From Oscillospiraceae bacterium (GTDB lineage Bacteria; Bacillota; Clostridia; Oscillospirales; Ruminococcaceae), in assembly GCA_017991935.1 (NCBI GenBank), contig JAGOPP010000002.1, forward strand, positions 124,001 through 188,000: 64,000 nucleotides of DNA, written 5' to 3'. The translations under genes were made by a program, and so were the position numbers. The notes beneath the pieces are model-generated. The model made no database searches. It had not been told where the DNA came from and saw nothing but the letters and a program-made list of their open reading frames with translations. Position 1 is the stretch's first letter. Each line of letters starts with the position of its first letter. Below, one piece after another: positions 42,701-50,800 of the stretch.

Positions 42701-44125
42701 ATGACAACCGGAATCAACCTCTGGGATAAGGAAGTATGGTCCTTCGTCGTGACATTGACCCTGCTCTTTTTCGCGATGATGACGGCAAACACGCTGCGAA
42801 ACATGATCCCCGCCCTGCGCAAGCTGATGATTCCAAGCTCCGTCCTCGGCGGTTTTCTGATTTTATTTCTCGGGTATTTTTATAGACAAATCACGGGCGA
42901 GCCCCTCCTGCGGACCGCCACGCTGGAGATGCTCACCTACCATGGGCTGGGGCTGGGGTTTGTGGCGATGTCCTTACGCAACACGGAGCCGCAGAAGGAC
43001 CGCACGATGAAGACCGGTGGGTTTGATTCGGGCGTCACCGTCGTCGCGACCTATTTGATGCAGGCCGTGCTCGGCATGGCGATTTCCATCGCCTGCTATT
43101 ATTCTCTGGGCAGCTTTTTCGCCTCCGGCATGCTGCTGCCGCTCGGCTACGGGCAGGGCCCGGGCAATGCCTACACGTGGGGCCGCACCTACGAAAACAG
43201 CTACGGCTTCACGGACGGCACCAGCTTCGGCCTGACCGTCGCGGCCATGGGATTTATCGCGGCGAGCGTCGGCGGGGTTATCTACCTGAACATTTTGCGC
43301 AAAAAAGGCCGTTTCTCCGGGGAAATCGGCTCCTCCTCCGAATCAGAGCACGTCACGCTGGGCGATATTCTGGGAGAAAAAGAGATCCCGATGACCGAGG
43401 CGATGGACAAATTCACCGTCCAAGTCGCGCTGGTGTTTTTGGCTTACAGCATGGCGTATCTCTTCCTGCTCGGCGTCAACCTGCTGACGGATTCCGGGGC
43501 GCTCGGGGGCTTCGGCACGATCCTAAAAACGACGCTCTGGCCGTTTAACTTCCTGCTCGGCACGCTGTTCGCGCTGCTGCTCAAGGCCGTGCTCAACGCG
43601 CTGAAAAAGAAAGGCGTGATCCACCGCGAGTACACAAACAACTTCATGCAAAACCGGATCTCCGGCTTCATGTTCGATATCATGGTGGTGGCCTCCATCG
43701 CCGCGATCGACCTCTCCGCCTTCAAGCATCAGAGTTTTGTGGTCCCTCTGGCGCTGCTGTGCCTGCTGGGCGGCGTGACCACCTATTTCTACTTGGATAT
43801 CGTCTGCAAAAAGGTGTTTCATCTCTACCGGGACGAGGCGTTTCTGTCCCTTTACGGCATGCTGACCGGCACCGCCAGCACCGGAATCATCCTGCTGCGC
43901 GAGACCGACCCGAGATTTGAGACCCAAGCCGCCAGCAACCTCGTCTATCACCAGCCGTGGGCGATCCTGTTCGGGTTTCCGATGCTTTTGCTGCTGAGCG
44001 TCGCGCCGTCCAGCATCGGCAAGGCGTGGCTCACGCTCGGCGTCGTGACGCTTTTGTTTCTCGCCATGAACGTCATCTCCTTCCGAAATTATCTTTTCAA
44101 AAGACAGAAAAAGACGGTGCGGTAA
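42701..44125 (+). CDS. GltS-like sodium:glutamate symporter family protein
   Basis: 474-residue membrane protein with about eleven to twelve helices. It resembles GltS (ESS) carriers: PALRKLMIPSSVLGGFLILFLGY near residues 38-60, LGYGQGPGNAYTWG (re-entrant-loop-like Gly region), and GMLTGTASTGIILLRETDP in the second half. GltS proteins are usually about 400 residues; this one is longer because of a soluble loop around residues 200-235. Substrate (glutamate or another carboxylate) is not certain. It lies after a two-component system sharing its promoter motif. RBS AAAGGCGG. Confidence 0.8.
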   Translation: MTTGINLWDKEVWSFVVTLTLLFFAMMTANTLRNMIPALRKLMIPSSVLGGFLILFLGYFYRQITGEPLLRTATLEMLTYHGLGLGFVAMSLRNTEPQKDRTMKTGGFDSGVTVVATYLMQAVLGMAISIACYYSLGSFFASGMLLPLGYGQGPGNAYTWGRTYENSYGFTDGTSFGLTVAAMGFIAASVGGVIYLNILRKKGRFSGEIGSSSESEHVTLGDILGEKEIPMTEAMDKFTVQVALVFLAYSMAYLFLLGVNLLTDSGALGGFGTILKTTLWPFNFLLGTLFALLLKAVLNALKKKGVIHREYTNNFMQNRISGFMFDIMVVASIAAIDLSAFKHQSFVVPLALLCLLGGVTTYFYLDIVCKKVFHLYRDEAFLSLYGMLTGTASTGIILLRETDPRFETQAASNLVYHQPWAILFGFPMLLLLSVAPSSIGKAWLTLGVVTLLFLAMNVISFRNYLFKRQKKTVR

Positions 44126-44136
44126 GCCAAAATGAT

Positions 44137-44178
44137 AAAACGCCCGCAGGATTCGCCTGAATCCCGCGGGCGTTTTTT
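44137..44178 (+). terminator. Terminator after GltS-like gene
   Basis: AAAACGCCCGC-GGATTC / GAATCC-GCGGGCGTTTTTT extended hairpin. Confidence 0.92.
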
Positions 44179-44211
44179 GCGTGCTTTTTTCGGCGGGCCG
44201 GGACCCGGCCG

Positions 44212-44508
44212 CCGGCCCTTCCCGGATGAAGATCCCCCGAGGTTTCGGCGGTCGAAAGCTTGCCCGGACGTTTCGGCAAGCGGAAGCCCTGCCGAAGCCC
44301 CCGGCTGGCGGATCTCTACTCACCGGCCCTTCCCGGATGAAGATCCCCCGAGGTTTCGGCGGTCAAAAGCTTGCCCGGACGTTTCGGCAAGCGGAAGCCC
44401 TGCCGAAGCCCCCGGCGGGCGGATCTCCACTCACCGGCCCTTCCCGGACGAAAATCCCCCGAAACTCCAATGGTTGAAAGCTTGCCCGGACGTTTCGGCA
44501 AAGGAAAA
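44212..44508. repeat. 111-bp tandem repeat, 2.7 copies
   Basis: Units at 44212, 44323 and 44434, each beginning CCGGCCCTTCCCGGA. Copies 1 and 2 differ at only a few bases; copy 3 is partial and diverged, and a further degenerate piece runs to about 44530. Each unit contains the inverted repeat GCTTGCC...GGCAAGC. The period is a multiple of three, so frames stay open, but no ribosome site or protein-like composition is seen. Confidence 0.92.
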
Positions 44509-44573
44509 CCGGCCCGGATGTTTCAATGGGCATAAAAAAACGGCATCCCGCGATGTCGTAAAAGCGATTCTTA

Positions 44574-45839
44574 TTAAAACGCGGACGGAACCGCGTATAA
44601 ATCCGGATAGACGGCCGCGAACTCCTCCGCCGTCCGGCGGACACGACCGAAATAGGCGCCGCTCCCGCAGAGCGCGTCCAGCAGCGGGAGCATCGCCCCG
44701 CCCTTGTCCGCGACGACGCGGACATACTCAAACGGCTCGGCCGCGTCGAGCGCCTCCCCGAGCTTTTCCAGCGCAAGCTCCCGCCTCCCCAGCGCCTCCA
44801 GCGCCAAAGCCATGCAGGAGAGGGCGTCGGCATGGTCGAGCACACGGTTGTCCCTCAAGATCGCCTGCTCGAGCTGCTCGAGCAGGGAGAGCGCCTCCTG
44901 ATACCGGCCAAGGCTCAGATAGGCATGGGCTTTCGTCATCATCCGGTAAAAATTTTCCGGCGTGATCCCATCCCACTCGTTCTCCGAGGCATCCAGCCAG
45001 AGCCGCACCGCGTCCATGTTGCCGGAGAGCGCCTCCATGCGGACCCGGAACGCCTCGAAGTTCGGGATGAGCCAATCCGCATGCCGCTCCTCCAAAATAT
45101 GGGCAAGGTGCTCCACGGCGTCTTGCCAGCCCGGGCCGCTCGGCTTCAGCGCGCGCAGGCGGGCCATGAGCGCATAGGTGACAAACAGGATCTCCGGCTC
45201 CTGCGCGCGCAGCGCGGAGGCGATCTCCAGCGAAGCCGAGGTCGGATCGTTTTGCTCATAAAACATCTCGGCGCGCGCGCACTCGACCAGCCCGCTTCCA
45301 TCCCCGCAGTAGAGCGCCGACAGCATCGGGCGGACGATGGAGCTCACCGCGCCCGCGTAGATCGTCAGATCGGAGAGATCTCTCGCGCCGCGCAGCACGC
45401 TCGGCATGCGGCAGGTCGGCAGGATCGGGTAGGGCGAGCGGCCCCTGCCGCCGTTATATAAAATCCCGAGCATCAGCAGCAGGCGGGAATTTTCCTTCGG
45501 CACGCGCAGCAGATTTGCGGAGCAGATATAAATTTCAAGCTGGGCTCTTGCCGGGGAATCCTCGTGGAATTTGCCCCTGCGGGCGGTCAGCGCGCCATAC
45601 CAGCGGTCCATCTCGGAAAAACGGCCCTCCAGCCAGCGGAGCCTCATCTCCTGAAGGCAATGGACCATCGAGTTTTTTCGCTCCTGCTCCGGGATCAAAT
45701 CAAAAAATTCCCGAAGCTGCCGCAGCTCCTGCTTCGTCAGGCGGTCCACCCAGACGGACTCCAAGACGGCGACCGCGGCGCTGTTTCTGCCGGAAGCGCG
45801 CAGTTTTTCCGCTTTTTTTAGATCGTCGGCAAACGCCAT
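44574..45839 (-). CDS. MalT-like TPR protein lacking ATPase and HTH domains
   Basis: 421 residues, all helical, made of TPR-like units (ALTARRGKFHEDSPARAQLEIYICSANLL, AHAYLSLGRYQEALSLLEQLEQAIL). The segment SPYPILPTCRMPSVLRGARDLSDL is typical of the central sensor part of clostridial MalT/LuxR-type regulators. Those proteins are usually about 850 residues with an N-terminal STAND ATPase and a C-terminal LuxR HTH; both are absent here. It has a real start: ATG 45839 with GGGAGGTG, and TTGAAA-N17-TATAAT upstream. So it may be a stand-alone sensor, or a decayed gene whose C-terminus was lost next to the repeats. Confidence 0.78.
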   Translation of the reverse strand: MAFADDLKKAEKLRASGRNSAAVAVLESVWVDRLTKQELRQLREFFDLIPEQERKNSMVHCLQEMRLRWLEGRFSEMDRWYGALTARRGKFHEDSPARAQLEIYICSANLLRVPKENSRLLLMLGILYNGGRGRSPYPILPTCRMPSVLRGARDLSDLTIYAGAVSSIVRPMLSALYCGDGSGLVECARAEMFYEQNDPTSASLEIASALRAQEPEILFVTYALMARLRALKPSGPGWQDAVEHLAHILEERHADWLIPNFEAFRVRMEALSGNMDAVRLWLDASENEWDGITPENFYRMMTKAHAYLSLGRYQEALSLLEQLEQAILRDNRVLDHADALSCMALALEALGRRELALEKLGEALDAAEPFEYVRVVADKGGAMLPLLDALCGSGAYFGRVRRTAEEFAAVYPDLYAVPSAF

Positions 45840-45878
45840 ATGGTCACCTCCCGAAACGCGAATTTCCTCTAATATCTT

Positions 45879-45907
45879 ATTATAAAGAGATATTCCAGTA
45901 ATTTCAA
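45879..45907 (-). promoter_or_regulatory. Promoter of MalT-like TPR gene
   Basis: Reverse strand TTGAAA (45907-45902), 17-base spacer, TATAAT (45884-45879). Confidence 0.82.
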
Positions 45908-46001
45908 CTGTTTCCAGCCGAATCCGGCTTTAAAAATAGCAAAAAAGCAGAAAAAAAGACGAAAACGGCATAAAAACCGGGCGGCTATGCTTGATTTCCT
46001 C

Positions 46002-46031
46002 AAAAAAAGGAGCCGGCGTTCATCCGGCTCC
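46002..46031 (-). terminator. Terminator of SASP gene
   Basis: Reverse strand GGAGCCGG / CCGGCTCC stem (46031-46009) followed by seven T. Confidence 0.93.
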
Positions 46032-46055
46032 GCGATCCGCCAAAGGCCGGATCAC

Positions 46056-46235
46056 TTATGCATTCATGTTGTTTTCATAGGACTCGATCATCTTTTTGAC
46101 CATCTGTCCACCGACGGAACCGGCCTGACGGGAAGTGAGATCGCCGTTATAACCCTGTTTCAGATTGACACCGACGTCGCTCGCAGCCTGCTGTTTGAAC
46201 TGTTCGAGAGAACTTTTCGCCTGCTTGTTAGCCAT
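46056..46235 (-). CDS. Alpha/beta-type small acid-soluble spore protein
   Basis: 59-residue DNA-binding protein that coats forespore DNA and protects it from UV and heat; it is degraded on germination. Family sequence QGYNGDLTSRQAGSVGGQMVKKMIESYE is clear. Start ATG 46235 follows AAGGAGTG. The GPR protease site region is the QQAASDVGV stretch. Expression in the forespore (sigma-G) is expected, but no good sigma-G promoter was found by eye. Confidence 0.95.
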   Translation of the reverse strand: MANKQAKSSLEQFKQQAASDVGVNLKQGYNGDLTSRQAGSVGGQMVKKMIESYENNMNA

Positions 46236-46490
46236 CAATTTTTCACTCCTTGTTTTGCTTGTGATTTGCGTTTGCAAGAATATTGTTTTCCTATCGCGAA
46301 AATTTATGATCGGTAATTATTAGCGATAAAGGAAAGTGCTCTCTTTTTGCTCATCCGCCCGACATGGCCGCGGCGGGATTTTTTAAAAAATTTGTAAAAT
46401 CCGTCCCGCGAGCGGCGGCCGCGCCGAAAACGAGACGCGGGCTCCCGGCCGCGAAAGCAACCGCCGCGCGGACAAGGCCGCCTCGAAGAT
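46236..46490. other. Non-coding stretch upstream of SASP gene
   Basis: The part near the SASP gene is AT-rich and must hold its promoter; the rest is GC-rich with no recognised gene, RNA or repeat. The SPFH gene's terminator begins at 46491. Confidence 0.55.
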
Positions 46491-46563
46491 AAAAAACGCG
46501 CCCCGCCTCCGGAGATTCCGCGTTTTTACGTGGAAATCCTCCCGAAAGACGGGGCGCGTTTCG
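46491..46563 (-). terminator. Terminator of SPFH gene
   Basis: AAAAAACGCGCCCCG paired with CGGGGCGCGTTTcG; on the minus strand the stem ends in six T. The loop is long (about 44 bases). Confidence 0.72.
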
Positions 46564-46597
46564 TTTTTATGGAACCGGCGCGGACTCGCGAAGCCGC

Positions 46598-48004
46598 TTA
46601 CTTCACGTCGCCGCCGTCAAAGGGATCCCCGCACTGCGGACAGAATTTCGGCGGGTGCGCCGGATCCGCGGGCTCCCAGCCGCATTTGTCGCATTTATAA
46701 AGAGGCTCGCCCTCCGGTTTTTTCGCGCCGCAGTCCATGCAGAACTTTCCTTTGTTGACGGCTCCGCACTGCGGGCAGGCCCAGCCCTCCGGCTTCGCTT
46801 CCGGCTTTTTCGCGCCGCACTCGAGGCAGAATTTCCCGGCGTTGCCCTTATGCCCGCAGGCCGGGCAGTCCCAGTTTCCCTCGGCGGGTTTCGGCTCCGG
46901 CTTTTTCGCGCCGCACTCGAGGCAGAATTTCCCGGCGTTGCCTTTATTCCCGCAGGCCGGGCAGTCCCAGCCGTCCGCGGCCGGCGCCGCCTGCTGGCCC
47001 ATCCCGTAGAGGGCGTTCGCGTTGACGCCGCCCGCGTTCGCCGCCATATTCATGCCCGCGAAGGCCATAAACGCGCCGCCGCCGCCCTGATTTTTCGCGG
47101 CGTCCTGCATCGCCTGCGCCTGCGCGCCCGCGAGATTCGCCGCCGCCATCGTCGGATTGCGGAGCACCGCGTTCCTCTGCAGCTCCTTGATCATCGCCTC
47201 GTCCTCCTCGGGGGCCTTGACCGAGCTGACGCCGAAGCTCACGACCTTGAGGCCGCGCAGCTTCCCCCATTTCTCGGAGAGGACCTCGTTGAGGGCGTCC
47301 GCCAGATCGTCCGTATGCCCCGGAAGCGCGCTGTAACGAATCCCCATCGCGCTGATCTTCGCGAACGCGGGCTGCAGGGCCGTCATCAGCTCGGTCTTGA
47401 GCTGGCTGTCGATCGTCGCGCGCAGGAAATCCCCGGTCATGTTGCCGCAGACGTTGGTGTAAAACAGCATCGGATCGACGATCCGGTAGGAATATTCGCC
47501 GAAGCATTTGATCGCGATGTCGATATCGAGCCCGATATTCTGATCCACGACGCGGAACGGGACCGCGTTCGCGGTGCCGTATTTGTTCCCGAGGATCTCC
47601 TTGGTGTTGAAATAATAGACGCGCTGATCCTTGCCGGTGTCGCCGCCGAACGTGAAGCGCTTGCCGATGGTTTTGAAGGTGTTAATGATGCCCTCTCCGA
47701 GCGGGCCGTAGAAAAGGCTCGGCTCCGTGGAGGTGTCGTAGGTGAACTGTCCCGGCTCCGCGCAGAAATCCACGACCTTGCCCTGCTCCACAATGATCAT
47801 GCACTGGCCGTCGTTGACCGCGATGGCGGAGCCGTTGGAAATGATATTGTCCTCCCCTTTGGTGTTGGAGCTTCTGGCGCTGGTGCGTTTTATGCCCTTT
47901 GTCGCCAAGACATCCTCTTCGAGCGAATCGCAATAGAAATATTCGCGCCACTGATCCGCCAGCGTGCCGCCCGTCGCTCCAAAGAGCGCTTTGATCAGAC
48001 CCAT
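46598..48004 (-). CDS. SPFH-domain protein with C-terminal zinc ribbons (YdjI-like)
   Basis: 468 residues. The N-terminal 1-30 region and the SPFH/band-7-like domain (30-300; KFGVSSVKAPEEDEAMI-like end, GQCMIIVEQGKVVDFCAEPGQF) match the 'virion core protein'/YdjI family. A Gly/Ala/Met-rich linker follows, then four zinc ribbons: CPACGNKGNAGKFCLECG, CPACGHKGNAGKFCLECG, CPQCGAVNKGKFCMDCG and CDKCGWEPADPAHPPKFCPQCG. The family is linked to membrane stress in Bacillus (ydjGHI with LiaH), but neighbours differ here. Start ATG 48004 with AAAGGAGAATGCGG upstream. Confidence 0.9.
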   Translation of the reverse strand: MGLIKALFGATGGTLADQWREYFYCDSLEEDVLATKGIKRTSARSSNTKGEDNIISNGSAIAVNDGQCMIIVEQGKVVDFCAEPGQFTYDTSTEPSLFYGPLGEGIINTFKTIGKRFTFGGDTGKDQRVYYFNTKEILGNKYGTANAVPFRVVDQNIGLDIDIAIKCFGEYSYRIVDPMLFYTNVCGNMTGDFLRATIDSQLKTELMTALQPAFAKISAMGIRYSALPGHTDDLADALNEVLSEKWGKLRGLKVVSFGVSSVKAPEEDEAMIKELQRNAVLRNPTMAAANLAGAQAQAMQDAAKNQGGGGAFMAFAGMNMAANAGGVNANALYGMGQQAAPAADGWDCPACGNKGNAGKFCLECGAKKPEPKPAEGNWDCPACGHKGNAGKFCLECGAKKPEAKPEGWACPQCGAVNKGKFCMDCGAKKPEGEPLYKCDKCGWEPADPAHPPKFCPQCGDPFDGGDVK

Positions 48005-48344
48005 CCCGCATTCTCCTTTGTGATTGATTTTTATTTATAATGTATGATTCCCGACTTTTAGAAACGGCTTGAGCACGGTGTTTTATTAGCCATCCGGCCC
48101 GTGCTCATCGAGCGCCGCGAAAAAACGAACGGCGGCCGTCCCCCGCGCGGGGCGCGTAAGGTTATGTTTTTATTATTATACCTCAAAAAAATCGGACTGT
48201 ATAGATCGAACTTTGCGCCGCCCGCCTTTTTGATCGTCCGGGGAAAAAAACTCACCCGCGCGGCGCGGGGACTTTTCTTCCGTGGCGCGGCCTTCGGCTA
48301 TGCGAAAATGGTCTCGGGCGGCTTCTTCCCCATTCCAACAAAAT
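48005..48344. other. Non-coding stretch between SPFH and AllA-like genes
   Basis: No recognised gene, RNA or repeat. Short open frames here lack ribosome sites and protein-like composition. Confidence 0.6.
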
Positions 48345-48383
48345 AGGAAAAGGCCCCCGGCCATAGAATATGACCGGGGGCCT
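48345..48383 (-). terminator. Terminator of the nucleoside-hydrolase operon
   Basis: AGGCCCCCGG (48351-48360) / CCGGGGGCCT (48374-48383); on the minus strand followed by TTTTCCTATTTT. Confidence 0.85.
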
Positions 48384-48489
48384 CCGAAAATCCATATTGG
48401 GCGGACGCCGGGCGGAGACGGGACGGGGTTTTTCCCCTTTCGGAAAGCCGTCCTCTCAAGGCAAGGCACCGCCGCTTCAATCGGCTTTC

Positions 48490-48981
48490 TTATAGCTCGA
48501 TGGCGAACCGGGCGTCGCCCTCGAGCGGGATGACCACGCAGTCCCGCGCGTATTCCCGCTCCGGCAGGACGACCACAGTGCTGACGGTCTCCCGGTCGAC
48601 CGGGAACGGCGCCTTATGCCACACGCCGGGCCTAAACGCGACCATGGTCCCCTTCGGCACGACGAACGCCTCCTCTTTTCCGGCGGGATAGACGCGGTCG
48701 GTGGCCGGCGCCGCGAAGACGACGATGTCGCCGTCGAGCGGGATCAGCACCTCCGTCCCGGCGACATGCTGCTCCGCGTCCTCGGGGACCATCGCCCGCT
48801 TTGACGTAAGCACGACGGAGAAGGAGGTCACCTGCTCCCCGGTAAAGACGCTGACCATGTCGCGGTAAAACGCGACCGGCAGCTCGCCGATTTTCTCACC
48901 CTCCGGGTGCAGAAGATCGGCGAATTGCCCGTAGGGCGAAAACGATTCCAAGGTCAGCGGCCGCGCCTTGACGGTTCTCAT
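48490..48981 (-). CDS. Ureidoglycolate lyase (AllA) family protein
   Basis: 163-residue beta-barrel (cupin-like) protein. AllA splits ureidoglycolate to glyoxylate and urea in allantoin breakdown. Visible family features: TLESFSPYGQFADLL at the N-terminus, VLIPLDGDIVVFAAPA, and FRPGVWHKAPFPV with the catalytic-site His. Last gene of a transporter/nucleoside-hydrolase operon, ten bases after it. No other allantoin genes (allB, allC) are nearby, so the true substrate may be a related sugar-acid or ureide. Confidence 0.85.
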   Translation of the reverse strand: MRTVKARPLTLESFSPYGQFADLLHPEGEKIGELPVAFYRDMVSVFTGEQVTSFSVVLTSKRAMVPEDAEQHVAGTEVLIPLDGDIVVFAAPATDRVYPAGKEEAFVVPKGTMVAFRPGVWHKAPFPVDRETVSTVVVLPEREYARDCVVIPLEGDARFAIEL

Positions 48982-48991
48982 AGAAATCCCC

Positions 48992-49927
48992 TCACTTTTT
49001 CGGCGGATAGCAGATCGCGAGCTTGCAGAAAAGATCCTCCAGCACGACGCGGAGATCCATCTCTTGGTAAACCTTGATCATTTTCGCGTTTTCGCGCGGA
49101 AAATAGAACATCTCCTCGGAGATCGCGGGCGCGGGCGTCCACTTAACGTTGAAGGGCTGCTCGTCGAGCAGCGCGCCGATGACCGTCTCGTCACAGATGG
49201 AAAACACCTCGCTCATCGGCCAGCCGTTCGCGTCCGCCATGGTCAAAAACTCGATCAGCTGACGGAAAAGATAATGCCCGATCTCGCCGCAGGGCTCCAG
49301 TTTCACTTGCAGCTCCGCGAGGCTGACCCGCGGCATGTCGTAGACCTTGGTCGGGATCTGCCAGACCTCGGCGTCGGACTGCAGGACGACGTTCGCCGCG
49401 GCGATGTCGTTGACGAGGTTAAACTCCCGCCCGCCCGCGGGGTAGGTCGCGCCGCCGTTCCAGACGACGACGAGCTTTTTGCCGATGTCCGGGCGTTTGA
49501 GCAGCGCGGAGGCGACGTTGGTCATCGGGCCGAGCACGCCGATCCAGAGCTTCTCGTTGAGGCACCGGTCGGCCTCCTCGATGATGAGCTCGACGCCGTC
49601 GCTCTCCTCCGGTTTGTACCACTTAAAGAAGGACGGCTCGGCGCTCATCTTGATGTTGGTCCGGCAGCCCTTGACCGCGCGGACTTTCCCTTGAAGCCCC
49701 ATGTAGCCGAGAATGCGGTTCAGCTCCTCCCAGCTCGCCTCCATGGAGTCCTCGATGCGCGCGTGGCCGAAATGGGTGGCGATCACGCCCCGGATATCGA
49801 AGCTCGGCGAGAGCAGCGCGTGGGTGATCGCGAACTGGTCGTCCGCCTCGTTCTTCGCGTCCGTGTCGATGATCACTTTTTTGATCCGGGTCCCGGGGAT
49901 CCGGTAATGATAATTTTCGAAATTCAA
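48992..49927 (-). CDS. Inosine/uridine-preferring nucleoside hydrolase family protein
   Basis: 311 residues. These enzymes split N-ribosides to base and ribose with a Ca2+ held by Asp residues. Here the N-terminal metal motif is IIDTDAKNEADDQFAI, two residues longer than the usual DTDxGxDDA. Other motifs: VLGPMTNVASALLKRPDI, WNGGATYPAGGREFNLVNDIAAANVVL (equivalent of the N-x-x-D-P/A-A block). Operon position between a sugar-type ABC importer and an AllA-like gene, divergent from a PfkB kinase, supports nucleoside-like substrate use. RBS GGGAGGGG. Confidence 0.9.
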   Translation of the reverse strand: MNFENYHYRIPGTRIKKVIIDTDAKNEADDQFAITHALLSPSFDIRGVIATHFGHARIEDSMEASWEELNRILGYMGLQGKVRAVKGCRTNIKMSAEPSFFKWYKPEESDGVELIIEEADRCLNEKLWIGVLGPMTNVASALLKRPDIGKKLVVVWNGGATYPAGGREFNLVNDIAAANVVLQSDAEVWQIPTKVYDMPRVSLAELQVKLEPCGEIGHYLFRQLIEFLTMADANGWPMSEVFSICDETVIGALLDEQPFNVKWTPAPAISEEMFYFPRENAKMIKVYQEMDLRVVLEDLFCKLAICYPPKK

Positions 49928-49954
49928 AAGAAACCCCTCCCTGTCGGAAAATGT

Positions 49955-50794
49955 TCAGCCTTTGATGGCTCCGGCGGAAAGGCCCTCTACAAAGCCCTTC
50001 TGCGCGATCAGATAGACGATGATGATCGGGATGGAGATGATCACCAGCGCCGCGAAAAGCACCGTGTAATCCACGCCGTGGCGGCCGATGAAGTTCGCGG
50101 CCGCGACCGGCAGCGTGCGCATGCTGTCCTCGGTGAGCATCAGGTTGGCAAAATAATATTCGTTCCAGTATCCGAGGCCGCTAAAAATGACCTGCGTCAC
50201 GATGCCCGGCTTCGCGAGCGGCAGGATGATGCGCGTGAAGCTCTGGAATCGCGTCGCGCCGTCGATCATCGCCGCCTCCTCGAGCCCCTTGGGCAGCGAA
50301 ATGAAGAACGCCCGCATGATGAAGACGCCCATCGCGATGGAGCCGGAGGCGTAGAGCAGGATCAGGCCGATCCGCGTGTTATTTAAATTGAGGAACAGCG
50401 CGACCTGATAGGTCGGGATGCCGAGCACGCCGCTCGGGATCATGATGCCGAGCAGCAGGAACGAATAGATCAGCTTCCGGAAGCGGAAGTTGATCCGTCC
50501 GATCGCGTAGGCCGCGCAGCAGTTGACCGGGATCATGATGGCGACCGCGCCGGCGGTGACGAGGAAGCTGTTGAGAAATTTCTGCCCGAGCTCCCCCTGC
50601 TTCCACGCGTTCCTATAATTTTCAAGCTGCGGGGCCTGCGGCAGGCCCCAGATGTTCGTATAAAACTCGCCCTCCGCTTTGAGCGAGCCGAGGATCATCC
50701 AGACCAGCGGGTAGACGCACACGACAAAGAAGAACGCGACAAAGAAAAACCAGAGCAGCCCCGGCAAAAACCGTTTGAGTTTCGTCATAGCCAT
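49955..50794 (-). CDS. Carbohydrate-type ABC transporter permease (MalG-like)
   Basis: 279-residue membrane subunit with six helices and the EAA motif EEAAMIDGATRFQSFTRIILPLAKPG. C-terminal FVEGLSAGAIKG is typical of the CUT1 family. It lies six bases after the MalF-like gene. No ATPase is encoded here; CUT1 systems often share a genome-wide MsmX-type ATPase. Confidence 0.95.
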   Translation of the reverse strand: MAMTKLKRFLPGLLWFFFVAFFFVVCVYPLVWMILGSLKAEGEFYTNIWGLPQAPQLENYRNAWKQGELGQKFLNSFLVTAGAVAIMIPVNCCAAYAIGRINFRFRKLIYSFLLLGIMIPSGVLGIPTYQVALFLNLNNTRIGLILLYASGSIAMGVFIMRAFFISLPKGLEEAAMIDGATRFQSFTRIILPLAKPGIVTQVIFSGLGYWNEYYFANLMLTEDSMRTLPVAAANFIGRHGVDYTVLFAALVIISIPIIIVYLIAQKGFVEGLSAGAIKG

Positions 50795-50800
50795 CCCCCC

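Noticed and set aside
44132..44965. Long open frame across the 111-bp repeats (plus strand), rich in Pro/Arg/Ser
   Set aside because: The repeat length is a multiple of three so frames stay open by construction. There is no ribosome site, the frame runs into the antisense of the TPR gene, and the composition is that of GC-rich non-coding DNA.
46236..46330. Sigma-G promoter for the SASP gene
   Set aside because: Candidate boxes such as CATAA and CAATATT do not fit the consensus well enough.
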